The notes under the pieces were generated by a model. That model was not told where the DNA came from, did no database searches, and saw only the letters and a program-made list of their open reading frames with translations. A program made the position numbers and the translations under genes. A DNA stretch of 64,000 nucleotides from Leptolyngbya sp. KIOST-1 (lineage in GTDB: Bacteria > Cyanobacteriota > Cyanobacteriia > Phormidesmidales > Phormidesmidaceae): positions 124,001-188,000 of the forward strand of contig NZ_JQFA01000002.1 in the NCBI RefSeq assembly GCF_000763385.1. Reading direction: 5' to 3'. This document shows positions 42,681-51,799 of this stretch, one piece after another; within the stretch, counting starts at the first letter, position 1, and every line of letters begins with the position of its first letter.

Positions 42681-43991
42681 CTATCGTTCCATCGCCTCCA
42701 GGGCTTTGGGCACCGCCTCGGTGAGCACCTCGCAGCCCGTTTCGGTTACCAATACATCGTCTTCAATGCGAATGCCGATACCTCGCCAGCGATCGTCAAT
42801 GGCAGGCTGCCCTTCGACGGGTTCATAGGTGGGGGAAATGTAAATTCCCGGTTCAACGGTAACCACATTGCCCACTTCAAAAGGTTTCCAGGTTTTGTCG
42901 GGGTTGCGGAGGATGCCTGCATCGTGGACGTCTAGGCCCAGAAAGTGGCCGGTGCCGTGCATGAAGAAAGCTTTGTGCTTTTTCTCTTCGATCAGGGTGT
43001 CGATATCGCCCGCTAGCAGGCCCAGGTCCACCAGCCCTGCGGTGATGGTGCGGGTGGCAGCGTCGTGGAACTCGTTGAAGGGGGCACCGGGCTTGACGGC
43101 GGCGATCGCACGCTCCTGCGCCTCCAGCACCAGTTCGTACAAAATCCGCTGCTCGTCGCTGAATCGCCCCCCCACGGGGAAGGTGCGGGTGATGTCGGCG
43201 TTGTAGTAGTCCACCGCGCAGCCCGCATCGATTAGCAGCAAATCGCCATCCTGCATCTGGCAGTTGTTTTCCACGTAATGCAGGATGCAGGCGTTGGCCC
43301 CCGCCGCCACGATCGAGGTGTAGGCAGGCCCCATCGCCCCCTCCAGGCGAAAGATGTGCTCCATCTCCGCCTGAATTTCGTACTCATAGCGACCGGGCCG
43401 GGCGATCTCAAGGGCGTGGTTGTGGGCCTTGGCAGCGATCGCGATCGCCCGCCGCAGCGCATCCAGCTCCTCCGCAGACTTCACCCGACGCAGGGTCTGC
43501 ATCATCAGCGTGGCATCTTCGATCGCCACTGGGCCGGTGCCGCGCTTGTAGTAGGTAGCCAATAGCCGTTGCCAGTGCTTCAGAATCCGCTGATTTAGCG
43601 CCTCGTCGTGGCCAAAGCGAAAGTAGAGGCGATCGGCCTTTTCCAGGTACTTGGGCAGGTGCTCGTCCAGTTCGGCAATGGGGTAAACCTGATCGGCCCC
43701 CAACTGCTCCTTTGCTTTTTCCACCCCCAGCCGGTAGCCCGACCAGGTCTCCTTTTCCGGGTCCTTGGGCCGCACAAACAGCACAAACCGGTGCTCGTCA
43801 TGGTGGGGAGCCAGCACTGCCACCGCCCCCGGCTCATTAAACCCCGTCAGGTAGTAAAAATTGCTGTCCTGGCGAAAGGGGTAGTCGACATCGTTGTGCA
43901 TCACCACCGGGGGGGCGCTGGCAAAGACAGCGGTACCGTGGCCAATGAGGTCCATGACACGCTGACGACGATGGGCATAGGGAGTGGGCAT
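42681..43991 (-). CDS. pepP: Xaa-Pro aminopeptidase (aminopeptidase P)
   Basis: 436 residues. An N-terminal domain (about 1-165, DYPFRQDSNFYYLTGFNEPG) and a pita-bread metallopeptidase domain follow each other. The metal ligands are visible: LLIDAGCAVDYYNADITRTF (two Asp), HGTGHFLGLDVHD (His), VVTVEPGIYI (Glu) and IRIEDDVLV (Glu). It removes N-terminal residues preceding proline, with two Mn2+ ions. Length is typical. A G-rich tract sits directly upstream of its start. Confidence 0.95.
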   Translation of the reverse strand: MPTPYAHRRQRVMDLIGHGTAVFASAPPVVMHNDVDYPFRQDSNFYYLTGFNEPGAVAVLAPHHDEHRFVLFVRPKDPEKETWSGYRLGVEKAKEQLGADQVYPIAELDEHLPKYLEKADRLYFRFGHDEALNQRILKHWQRLLATYYKRGTGPVAIEDATLMMQTLRRVKSAEELDALRRAIAIAAKAHNHALEIARPGRYEYEIQAEMEHIFRLEGAMGPAYTSIVAAGANACILHYVENNCQMQDGDLLLIDAGCAVDYYNADITRTFPVGGRFSDEQRILYELVLEAQERAIAAVKPGAPFNEFHDAATRTITAGLVDLGLLAGDIDTLIEEKKHKAFFMHGTGHFLGLDVHDAGILRNPDKTWKPFEVGNVVTVEPGIYISPTYEPVEGQPAIDDRWRGIGIRIEDDVLVTETGCEVLTEAVPKALEAMER

Positions 43992-44035
43992 GGGTGGAAG
44001 GGTAGGGGGTAGGGGGTGGATGGGTGGAAGGGTGG
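43992..44035. repeat. G-rich tract upstream of pepP
   Basis: A run of gggtggaagggtaggggg-type units with at least six runs of three or more G on the + strand. This fits the G3N1-7 rule for quadruplex formation. It lies in the pepP leader (C-rich on the transcribed sense strand). Confidence 0.7.
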
Positions 44036-44089
44036 ATGCAAAGAGCGATGCAGTTAATCCACTCTTCCCTCTTACCGTTCTAACGCGCC

Positions 44090-44854
44090 TCAGGCCCTTG
44101 GATACTGGTAGACCTGAATCCGCATACCCTGGCTGGGCAAGTCGTTGGGCCGCACCGTTAGCGCCCCCTGCCCCGCCCGAGTCACCGGGGTACCCGGCAT
44201 GAGGGCCAGGAAGTTGTCCACCGGGTCAAGTTCGCAGCTTGCCCCGGCCACGGTGGTCAGGTAGTGGGTGGGAATCACAATTTTGGGTCGCAGCACCTGT
44301 ACGGCCTGTACCGCTTCGGCAGCATCAAAAGCCTTGGGACCACCGCCCACGGGCACCAGCATGATGTCGGGACGACCCAGCAGAATCTGCTCTTCTACCC
44401 GCAGGGGCGCAGCGGCACCGCCCATGTGGACGATATTCACCCCGCCCTGGGCCCACCGCCAGACCGTATTGTTGCCGAAGTGTCGCCCCCCCTGGCGATC
44501 GTGGGGGGTGAGAATGCCTTGAATACGAAGGTTTTCAAAGTCGTAGACACCGGGGTCAGTCAGCACGCGAGGCTCGCCGGGCAGTTCATTGAGGTAGCCC
44601 TCATCAAACAGGCGGCTGCTGATCATCACAATGTCGGCGGGTTGGGCTGGGGAAGGAAACCCCGCGGTACAGCCGATTCGCCGAAAGGGGTTAACCAAAA
44701 TGCGTCGCCCGCCGCCGGTAAACAGGAAGGACGTATGGCCCAGGCTGCGGATTGTGACTCCTGTGGTTTGGGCCTGGGCCTGGTCGATCATCCCCATTCC
44801 CAGGCTGGCCCCTAACCCGGCTCCGGCATAACCCAGTAGTTTTCGCCGTTTCAT
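44090..44854 (-). CDS. exported MBL-fold metal-dependent hydrolase
   Basis: 254 residues. The start MKRRKLLGYAGAGLG with a following hydrophobic stretch to AQAQ looks like a Tat-type signal. The rest follows the metallo-beta-lactamase-fold pattern of the UlaG-like branch: IRSLGHTSFLF, ILVNPF, LTPHD, VNIVHMGG, IMLVPVGGG and KIVIPTHY. The His/Asp positions are consistent with a metal site, but the standard HxHxDH is reduced. Substrate unknown. An internal 375-bp piece of this gene (44216-44590) is present inside the IS4-type element at 21063. Confidence 0.8.
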   Translation of the reverse strand: MKRRKLLGYAGAGLGASLGMGMIDQAQAQTTGVTIRSLGHTSFLFTGGGRRILVNPFRRIGCTAGFPSPAQPADIVMISSRLFDEGYLNELPGEPRVLTDPGVYDFENLRIQGILTPHDRQGGRHFGNNTVWRWAQGGVNIVHMGGAAAPLRVEEQILLGRPDIMLVPVGGGPKAFDAAEAVQAVQVLRPKIVIPTHYLTTVAGASCELDPVDNFLALMPGTPVTRAGQGALTVRPNDLPSQGMRIQVYQYPRA

Positions 44855-45110
44855 GACTTGCTTACTCCCACACGATAGCTCTGGCTCAATAAGTTTAGAC
44901 CGGGAACCGTCGATATTGCCCGAAATTTAGGCCAGCCCCGCGATCGGCCCTGCCCATCCCGTAAGGTGCATTCGCGGCTTTACATCCTCTGGCAGAAGCG
45001 ACCCACCTATGCCTTAAAGCCGCAATACACCTTCACGCACTGCGGACGGTGCATTGCGGCCCAGGCCCAGGGTTATTGGTTCCATCGAGTCCCCAGGCCG
45101 CGAATGTACC

Positions 45111-46760
45111 CTACACGATCTGGGGCGTGCGCTCGGAGCTGGCCTTACCGCCGACGATCGCCCCATCGACCCCGTAGTCTTCGGCCACCAGCCGGGCCGT
45201 CATTTTGGCGGACATCATCACGCTGGGGGTGCCCGCACCGGGCTGGGTACCGGCCCCGACCAGGTATAGCCCGTTGATGTCTTCGCTGCGGTTGTGGGGC
45301 CGGAAAAAGGCCGACTGCACCAGCAGCGGTTCCAGGCCAAAGGCATTGCCCACGTAGGCATCGAGGGTGCCCTCGAAGTAGTCGGGGGTGATGTAGCTGT
45401 GGCACACCAGCCGCTCACGCAGGTTGGGCAGGTAGCCGCGCTCTTCGAGGAAGTCGAAGACGATATCACGCAGGCGATCGCCCATTTCGTTCCAGTCGAT
45501 GCCCGACTTGTTGTTGGGCATGGGCAGCAGGGTGTAGGCGGCGTGGTGACCGGGCGGGGCCAAAGACGGGTCCGTGAGGCTGGGCAGGTGAACGTACTGG
45601 GAGAAATCCTTAGGAAAGATCTTGCGGCCAAAGATATCCTTCAACAGCTCCTCGTAGCGGGGGCCAAGGATGATGGTGTGGTGGCAGAGTTTGTCGGTCT
45701 CGTTGCCGTCGGCCTTGAAGCCAAAGTAGATCACAAACACCGACATCGACTGCTGAGACAGCTTCACCCGCAGGTCGCTGTTCCAGAAGCGGTACTGGGG
45801 TTCGATCAGCTTGCCGTAGGTGGTGGCCCAGTCGGCATTGGAAACCACAGCGTCGGCGTTCAGCACCGTGCCATCCTTCAGGGTGACCCCCGTGGCTACC
45901 TTTTTGCCCTCCCTACGGGTGACGTTGATCTGGGTCGCCGGAGCGTTGTACCGAATCTGGCCGCCCAGGTCCTGGAATTTTTTCACGAACCCCTGCACCA
46001 GCGCCCCAGTGCCGCCCATGGCAAAGTGGATGCCCCAGGTTTTCTCCACAAAGTGGATCATGGCGTAGATGGCGGGCACCGACAGGGGGTTGCCCCCCAC
46101 CAGCAGCGGCTCAAAGGTGAACACCTGACGCAGTTTGTCGCTCTTGAAGTAGCGGCTGCTGAAGCGAAACAGATTGCGCACCGCATCCAGCTTTAGCAAA
46201 TCGGGGGCGACTTTGAGCATGGTGACTGGGTCGCCAAAGTGGGTGTAGCCCAGCTCCAAAAAGCCCCGCTCGAAGATGGCGCGGGACTGCTCGTGGAAGC
46301 GCTTGTAGCCCTCCAGGTCACCGGGTTCCCCCAGGGCGAGGATTTGCTCGCGGGTGTGGGCATCGTCGCCGTCGTAGTCAAAAAAGGTGCCGTCGTCGAA
46401 GTAGATGCGGTAGAAGGGCAGGATGGGGACAATTTTGACGTAGCGGCTGGTGTTAGGGCCTCCGGAAACCCCTTCCTTGATCCGCTTGTTCTCATCGACG
46501 ATGGTGGAGGGGAAGTCTTCGGAGAGCAGGTTGGCGCGATCGCGCTCCAGCGAGAATAGCTCTTCAATAAAGTGGGGCACCGTAATCACCGTCGGCCCCA
46601 TGTCGAAGGTAAAGCCCTGCTCGCGGCGCACGTAGGCCCGCCCGCCGGGAGCATCCAGCGCCTCGACGATGGTGGTGTCAAACCCCAGGCTTTGCAGGCG
46701 AATGCCCATGGCCAGCCCGCCGACACCCGCCCCGATCACGATCGCCTGTTTGCGGCCCAT
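45111..46760 (-). CDS. CrtI-type phytoene desaturase-like FAD oxidoreductase
   Basis: 549 residues. N-terminal FAD-binding [20 protein letters not shown] and the second strand [16 protein letters not shown], then [12 protein letters not shown], and the C-terminal [20 protein letters not shown], as in CrtI/CrtN/CrtO carotenoid desaturases and ketolases. The pattern favours CrtI-type over CrtO. Most cyanobacteria use CrtP/CrtQ/CrtH instead, so this may be a horizontally acquired or additional enzyme acting on another carotenoid; by sequence alone the substrate is open. Membrane-associated, monocistronic. Confidence 0.8.
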   Translation of the reverse strand: MGRKQAIVIGAGVGGLAMGIRLQSLGFDTTIVEALDAPGGRAYVRREQGFTFDMGPTVITVPHFIEELFSLERDRANLLSEDFPSTIVDENKRIKEGVSGGPNTSRYVKIVPILPFYRIYFDDGTFFDYDGDDAHTREQILALGEPGDLEGYKRFHEQSRAIFERGFLELGYTHFGDPVTMLKVAPDLLKLDAVRNLFRFSSRYFKSDKLRQVFTFEPLLVGGNPLSVPAIYAMIHFVEKTWGIHFAMGGTGALVQGFVKKFQDLGGQIRYNAPATQINVTRREGKKVATGVTLKDGTVLNADAVVSNADWATTYGKLIEPQYRFWNSDLRVKLSQQSMSVFVIYFGFKADGNETDKLCHHTIILGPRYEELLKDIFGRKIFPKDFSQYVHLPSLTDPSLAPPGHHAAYTLLPMPNNKSGIDWNEMGDRLRDIVFDFLEERGYLPNLRERLVCHSYITPDYFEGTLDAYVGNAFGLEPLLVQSAFFRPHNRSEDINGLYLVGAGTQPGAGTPSVMMSAKMTARLVAEDYGVDGAIVGGKASSERTPQIV

Positions 46761-46822
46761 GCTTGACTCCTGAGAGGTCTGTTACAAACGTTAATAACTT
46801 GTTCGTATTCTACTACTGCTGG

Positions 46823-47398
46823 TCAACCTCGCGCTGCAAATAGGCGGGCTACCTCGCACGCAAAGCCTGGCAGTAGGTCTGAGGTAAGGGTGTCTTGGGC
46901 CAAAAGGGTTTTGGTCAAAGTTAATTGAGCCTGCTCACGACGGTAGATCTCGATGCGCTTAGCGGTGCGATCGACGATCCAGTATTCCTGCACGCCCTGA
47001 ATTGAGTAGAGTTTGAGCTTGGCGGTACGGTCTCGTTCTTCGTTCACTTTGCCGGGCGATAACACTTCTACAACTAATTCTGGAGCTCCTTGAAAGTGAC
47101 CCGCCTCGTCTTGAATTTGGGCAATGCGCTCGGTGCTGGCCCACACCACATCGGGAGAAACATTGTCTGAGTCTGAAAAAATCAGCCCCGGCATGATAGA
47201 CGCCTCACCCTGCCCCGAGGCGAATGCCCAGTTATCCAAGGCCGCAAAAATACGGCCAGCTAGCTGCTGATGCTTGTGGTGAGGTGACCTGGTCACAAAC
47301 AGTTCTCCGTCGATGATCTCGTAGCGGACCCATTCATTTTCGGGTAGCGCTTCGATGTCTTTAATTGTCCAGCGGACTGGGTTTTTGGCAACGCTCAT
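46823..47398 (-). CDS. Uma2-family putative endonuclease
   Basis: 191 residues with the Uma2 (DUF820) layout and a PD-(D/E)XK-like core: SPHHKHQQLAGRIFAALDNW, PDVVWASTERIA, APELVVEVLSPGK (Glu-x-Glu-type catalytic strand), then KLKLYSIQGVQEYWIVDR. The family is very common in cyanobacteria; cellular role unknown. Terminator-like repeat at 47458 separates it from trpG. Confidence 0.88.
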   Translation of the reverse strand: MSVAKNPVRWTIKDIEALPENEWVRYEIIDGELFVTRSPHHKHQQLAGRIFAALDNWAFASGQGEASIMPGLIFSDSDNVSPDVVWASTERIAQIQDEAGHFQGAPELVVEVLSPGKVNEERDRTAKLKLYSIQGVQEYWIVDRTAKRIEIYRREQAQLTLTKTLLAQDTLTSDLLPGFACEVARLFAARG

Positions 47399-47457
47399 GG
47401 CGGAGAACCCCGGAGAGAGTGTGGTTCTGATCTAACTGTCTGTAGGCTGGTTTAAAT

Positions 47458-47474
47458 GGTGGGCAATGCCCACC
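47458..47474. repeat. dispersed hairpin GGTGGGCAATGCCCACC
   Basis: A 17-nt inverted repeat, the same core as at 1413-1431, located 18 bases downstream of the trpG stop on the - strand. May terminate the trpG transcript. Confidence 0.5.
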
Positions 47475-47491
47475 CTACGCGGCGACGAGCA

Positions 47492-48097
47492 CTACATAGT
47501 GACAGGGACTGGTAGCGACAGCAGGAAGTTGCGCAGAATTTGCATGCCCGCGTCGGTGAGGATGCTTTCGGGGTGGAACTGCACCCCTTGCAGGTGGGGG
47601 TAGTCGCGGTGCTGCACGCCCATGATGGTGCCGTCCTCGACCCAGGCGGTAATCTCTAGCACGTCGGGGCAGGTGGGGCGATCGATCACCAGGCTGTGGT
47701 AGCGGGTGGCCTGGAAGGGGTTTTCCAGCCCGGCAAACACGCCCTGACCCGTGTGGAAAACGGGGGAGGTTTTACCGTGCATGAGTTCGGCGGCGCGCAC
47801 TACATCGCCGCCAAACACCTGGCCAATGCTCTGGTGGCCCAGGCACACGCCCAAAATGGGAATGGTGGGGCCAAGGGTTTGAATTACCGCCAGGGAAACG
47901 CCGGAATCGTCAGGGGTGCCGGGGCCGGGGGAAATGACAATGCCGTCGGGACGAAGGGCGGCAATCTGCTCCACGGTGATTTCGTCGTTGCGAAACACGC
48001 GCAGATCGCTGGCTACGCGGAGGGTTGCCCCAAGTTCACCCAGGTACTGCACCAGGTTGTAGGTAAAGCTGTCGTAGTTGTCGATTACAAGAATCAT
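47492..48097 (-). CDS. trpG: anthranilate/aminodeoxychorismate synthase glutamine amidotransferase
   Basis: 201 residues from the ATG at 48097 ([20 protein letters not shown]), the family's standard start; the longer frame upstream is not needed. A class I glutamine amidotransferase with the nucleophile in GVCLGHQ and the His-Glu pair in VQFHPES. It supplies ammonia to TrpE and/or PabB for tryptophan and folate synthesis. The chorismate-binding partner is not in this window, as is usual in cyanobacteria. Confidence 0.95.
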   Translation of the reverse strand: MILVIDNYDSFTYNLVQYLGELGATLRVASDLRVFRNDEITVEQIAALRPDGIVISPGPGTPDDSGVSLAVIQTLGPTIPILGVCLGHQSIGQVFGGDVVRAAELMHGKTSPVFHTGQGVFAGLENPFQATRYHSLVIDRPTCPDVLEITAWVEDGTIMGVQHRDYPHLQGVQFHPESILTDAGMQILRNFLLSLPVPVTM

Positions 48098-48117
48098 AGG
48101 TCGAGCAGGGGAGAGGG

Positions 48118-48582
48118 CTAGGAAAGCTGGGACTGTAACAGCTGCCATAGGGGAGGCAGCAGCAGGCAGCCAGCTACCGATACCGAGATCAGGGCCGAGA
48201 TCAGCACAGCGGCGGCGGCGCAGTCTTTCGCGATCTTAGCGAGTTCGTGGTAGGTCTGCTGCACGATCAGGTCAACCACCGATTCCAGGGCGGTGTTGAT
48301 TAGCTCCAGGGTGAGCACCACGCCGCAGGTGAGAATAATCACCGCCAGCTCGACCAGGGGCAGGTTGAGAGCGATCGCCAATCCAACTGCCAAACTGCCC
48401 ACCACCACGTGAATGCGAAAGTTGCGCTGGGTGCGAAAGGCGTAGGTTACTCCCTGCCAGGCATACATAAAGCTCACCAGCAGGTTGGTTGCCACCCGCC
48501 AGGACAGCGATCGGTTCACCGGGTTGAGGTTGGATTCAGGAATCGGCAGCACCGACTCAGAATTCTCGCTATACAAAGCCAT
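48118..48582 (-). CDS. dgkA: diacylglycerol kinase family protein
   Basis: 154 residues from the ATG at 48582 (an upstream TTG extends the frame by ten codons). Three membrane segments and the conserved block [15 protein letters not shown], then [17 protein letters not shown] are characteristic of prokaryotic DgkA/undecaprenol kinases. The enzyme phosphorylates a lipid alcohol with ATP at the inner membrane. It stands between ybeY and trpG, an order often seen in cyanobacteria. Confidence 0.93.
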   Translation of the reverse strand: MALYSENSESVLPIPESNLNPVNRSLSWRVATNLLVSFMYAWQGVTYAFRTQRNFRIHVVVGSLAVGLAIALNLPLVELAVIILTCGVVLTLELINTALESVVDLIVQQTYHELAKIAKDCAAAAVLISALISVSVAGCLLLPPLWQLLQSQLS

Positions 48583-48654
48583 AGATAAAATTAGATAGAG
48601 GCGATTGGGCAATATGCCCCTATACCGTACCGTGGAGAACGAATCAGGGCCAAT

Positions 48655-49173
48655 TTAGCCTACTTTTTCAGACTTTAAACCAACGGTGGCGAGCAATTCG
48701 CCCTGTTTGGCGAGCATGGCCCCCAGGCTGGCGTCATCGGGGTGGTCCCATCCCAACAGGTGCAAAAAACCGTGGGCCGCCAGCCAGCCCGTCTCCCACC
48801 GCAGAGAATGCCCGGCCTCTGCGGCCTGGCGGATGGCGGTGTCGAGGGAAATGACGATGTCACCTAAGTAGAGCGGCTCTGTGGCCAGCATCTCGTCAAG
48901 CTGGGGGTAGTCGGTTTCGAGAGCGGCAAAAGACAGCACGTCGGTAGGCTGGTCAACCTGGCGAAACTCCTGGTTGAGGGCGGCGATCGCAGGATCAGTT
49001 GTCAGCCGGAGCGCCAGTTCGTAGGCCCCGATGGGTGATCCGGCCAGGGCCATGTGCTCACCCCACTGGGTAAACCAGCGCTCCCACTCCTCCGCAGACA
49101 CCACATTGGCCTCCGGGTGCTCCAGGTCGAGGGCCACCTCTAGGGTGGGCACGGGGGAATTCTCAGTTGCCAT
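48655..49173 (-). CDS. ybeY: rRNA maturation endoribonuclease YbeY
   Basis: 172 residues. The zinc motif HGFLHLLGWDH is exact, and QPTDVLSFAA and LGDIVIS precede it. YbeY is a single-strand RNase for 16S rRNA 3' maturation and ribosome quality control. Its ATG is five bases downstream of the DUF3285 stop, so the two form an operon with dgkA downstream. Confidence 0.95.
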   Translation of the reverse strand: MATENSPVPTLEVALDLEHPEANVVSAEEWERWFTQWGEHMALAGSPIGAYELALRLTTDPAIAALNQEFRQVDQPTDVLSFAALETDYPQLDEMLATEPLYLGDIVISLDTAIRQAAEAGHSLRWETGWLAAHGFLHLLGWDHPDDASLGAMLAKQGELLATVGLKSEKVG

Positions 49174-49178
49174 AGGGG

Positions 49179-49376
49179 TTACCGGGTCAGGTAGGCCAGC
49201 CCGACCAGCAGGCTCAGCAGGGCCGTTACCGTCAGCGTGAAGTGGAACAGCGATTTCCCGCCTTTTCTGACCATATTGCGCATGGCCAGTTTGACAAAGC
49301 TGGGAGGGGCTGCGGCGGGTGCGGGGGTGGGCTCACCTGTGGAGGGCGACTCCAGGGTGGATTGGTCTTGGCTCAT
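49179..49376 (-). CDS. DUF3285 single-helix membrane protein
   Basis: 65 residues. A Pro/Ala-rich start is followed by FVKLAMRNMVRKGGKSLFHF and one membrane helix (TLTVTALLSLLVGLAYL), the signature of cyanobacterial DUF3285. Function unknown. First gene of the DUF3285-ybeY-dgkA group. Confidence 0.85.
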   Translation of the reverse strand: MSQDQSTLESPSTGEPTPAPAAAPPSFVKLAMRNMVRKGGKSLFHFTLTVTALLSLLVGLAYLTR

Positions 49377-49569
49377 GGGATTGTCGCAGTGCTAGATAGG
49401 TTTAATGTACCGGGTTTTCTGGCTTGGTAGCGTCGAACCGATGGGGGAGAGTGACCCAGCAGGGGTAGGCAAATCCCGTTTACCCCTCCGCAAGCCCCCT
49501 GTTTTGAATCGGGTAACGCGCTGCGCTGTTACCAACGGTGATGGCTCCGAAGGGATGGCACGATCCAGA

Positions 49570-50556
49570 TCAGGTGCTGAGCGGAGTATAGGTGGCCTGC
49601 AAGCGGCTCAGCAAATACTCCTGGGCGGTGATGGGGGGGTAGCGGGGCGGGTTGTCTGGCCCCTGGCAGGTGGGCAGACAGACGATGTCGGTGGCCGGGT
49701 CGGGTTCGCAGAAAAAGGCAATGGAATAGCGATCGCCAGCAACTGCTCCCGATTGCCGTGCTCCCGAAAGCCCCACCCGGTGTCGGGTCGAGCGAAACAC
49801 GCCGTTGCTCCAGCGCTCGGTCAGGTCGCCCGTGTTGATCAGCACAGTGCCGGGGATAGCCGGAGCGGCAACCCAGTCGCCCTGGGCACTGAGCACTTCC
49901 AGACCGCCCACATCATCCTGAAACAGCAGGGTGAGGGTGCCGTAGTCCGAGTGCGCCCCGGCACGAGTTTGCCCCGGTTGGGGCAGTTGGGCCAGGGGTG
50001 GGTAGTGCAGCAGACGCAGGGTGTACCACTGGGTGGTGTGCCGGGTGGTCATGAAGTCTTCGGGCATGGCCAGAGCCAGGGCAAAGGCCCGAAAGATATT
50101 TGCGGCCGCGACGGCACAGGCGTCAAAAAACTCCGTCAGCGTGGCCCGAAAGGTGTCGTGTCCCACCGGCCAGCGGTTCTCAACCCAGGTTACGCCCAGG
50201 CGGGTTGCCTGCTCTGGGCTGAGTTCCCGACCCAGGTTGTAGGCCTCTTTGAGATCGCCGGGCTGGGTTTCGTCCAGTCGTTCGCGCTCCAGGCCAATGT
50301 AGCCGCGATTGCTGGACTCGCTCGACCAGGCGATCGCGGTTTTCTCGGCCAGGGGAAGGGCAAAAAACTGCCGCGACTGGGCAAAGGCGGCGGCGATCGC
50401 CGCCTCGGGAATGCCGTGGTGGCTCAGGTAGAGAAAACCCACCTCGTGGCAGGCGTGGTAGATTTCGCCCGCCACCTGAATTTTGCCCACCGGGTCATCG
50501 CTGAGAAACGGCGAAAAATCCACCAGAGGAATGTTCATCGGCAGCTCTACGGCCAT
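49570..50556 (-). CDS. 2-oxoglutarate/Fe(II)-dependent oxygenase (isopenicillin N synthase-like)
   Basis: 328 residues. N-terminal NIPLVDFSPFLSDDP matches the DIOX_N domain; the core has HSDYGTLTLLFQD (His-x-Asp), TRHRV (distal His) and the RxS-like site (residues RVGLS) for 2-oxoglutarate. It hydroxylates or oxidises a small molecule; substrate unknown. It ends just before prfB (its ATG is 11 bases after the prfB stop on the - strand), so it may be co-transcribed with it. A shorter start at MNIPLVDF (50538) is also possible. Confidence 0.88.
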   Translation of the reverse strand: MAVELPMNIPLVDFSPFLSDDPVGKIQVAGEIYHACHEVGFLYLSHHGIPEAAIAAAFAQSRQFFALPLAEKTAIAWSSESSNRGYIGLERERLDETQPGDLKEAYNLGRELSPEQATRLGVTWVENRWPVGHDTFRATLTEFFDACAVAAANIFRAFALALAMPEDFMTTRHTTQWYTLRLLHYPPLAQLPQPGQTRAGAHSDYGTLTLLFQDDVGGLEVLSAQGDWVAAPAIPGTVLINTGDLTERWSNGVFRSTRHRVGLSGARQSGAVAGDRYSIAFFCEPDPATDIVCLPTCQGPDNPPRYPPITAQEYLLSRLQATYTPLST

Positions 50557-50567
50557 GGGTAACCCCC

Positions 50568-51693
50568 TTAGACCCCCTGCTCCTGAAGCACCTGATTTTC
50601 CTGGCGCAGGTAGGCCTGAATGAAGGCTTCAAGATCCCCCGCCATCACGTCATCGATCGCGGTGGTTTCTACCCCAGTGCGCAGGTCTTTAACCATCTGG
50701 TAGGGGTGAAACACGTAGTTGCGAATCTGGGCTCCCCAGCTGGCTTCTACCATGTCGCCGCGAATTTCGGCGATCGCCTGGGTCTGCTGCTCCTGAGCGA
50801 TAATTAGCAGCTTGGCCTTGAGGATGATCATCGCCTTTTCGCGGTTTTGCAACTGCGATCGCTCCTGGGTGCAGCGCACCGAAATTCCCGTGGGCAGGTG
50901 GGTAATGCGTACCGCCGTCTCCACCTTATTGACGTTCTGGCCCCCGGCCCCGCCGGACCTGGAAGTCTTGATCTCCAGATCTTTCTCGGGAATGTCCAGC
51001 TCAATGGTTTGATCGAGAATCGGCATCACCTCCACCCCGGCAAAGCTGGTCTGGCGCTTGCCGTTGGCGTTGAAGGGCGAGATTCGCACCAGGCGGTGGG
51101 TGCCCTTCTCGGACTTCAGGTAGCCGTAGGCGTAACGGCCCGTCACCTCCAGCGTGGCGGACTTCAGCCCCGCTTCCTCCCCCTCCGAGATCTCCACCAG
51201 ATGCACCGGGTAGCCCTGGGCCTCGGCCCAGCGGGTGTACATGCGCAGCAGCATCTCGGCCCAGTCCTGGGCATCGGTGCCCCCCGCCCCGGCGTTGATG
51301 GTCAGCACCGCACCTCTTTTATCGTAGGGGCCAGCCAGCAGCTGCTGGAGTTCCCACTGGTCGAGTTCCTGGGCCAGGCGGGTAACGGTGCCCTGGGCCT
51401 CCTCAAATAGAGCTTCGTCGTTGTCCTCCTGCAGCAGCTCAAGAATGGCAGTGGTGTCATCCAGGTTGGCCTGCCAGGTGGTGAGCTGGGCCAGGTTGGC
51501 CTTGTAGTCGCTCAACTCCTGCAGGGTGTCCTGGGCCTGGTTCTGGTCATCCCAAAAGTCGGGCTGGGCCGCTAGCTGTTCCAGGTCCTGAATTTTGGCT
51601 TCTAGGGCAGGGATGTCAAAGGTAGTCCTGGGTTTTACCCAGGCGATCGGTGAGCGTCTCAAGCTCACGCTTGAGGTCGGTGGTGTCTAGCAT
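50568..51693 (-). CDS. prfB: peptide chain release factor 2, with programmed +1 frameshift
   Basis: The coding sequence is join(51693..51619, 51617..50568) on the - strand, 374 residues. Zero frame encodes [19 protein letters not shown] to TQDYL, then CTT TGA C; shifting +1 at the TGA gives Asp and continues [15 protein letters not shown]. This is the classic autoregulatory RF2 slip site, with CCAGGA upstream as the Shine-Dalgarno-like stimulator. The release motif [16 protein letters not shown] is intact. RF2 terminates at UGA and UAA; low RF2 promotes the frameshift. Confidence 0.95.
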
Positions 51694-51760
51694 GGCGTGC
51701 GGTGGTGAACTGGAAGATCACTATAGCGAATCTTGGAGCATTGCTTCCGCTGAACCATGC

Positions 51761-51793
51761 AGACCCCTGGGTTTTTCAAAAACCCAGGGGTCT
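51761..51793. terminator. strong hairpin terminator after glmM
   Basis: A perfect 16-bp inverted repeat, agacccctgggttttt (51761-51776) and aaaaacccaggggtct (51778-51793), with a T/A run in the stem. It begins seven bases past the glmM stop codon and probably terminates glmM; the T-run makes it usable in both directions. Confidence 0.75.
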
Positions 51794-51799
51794 AGGTGC

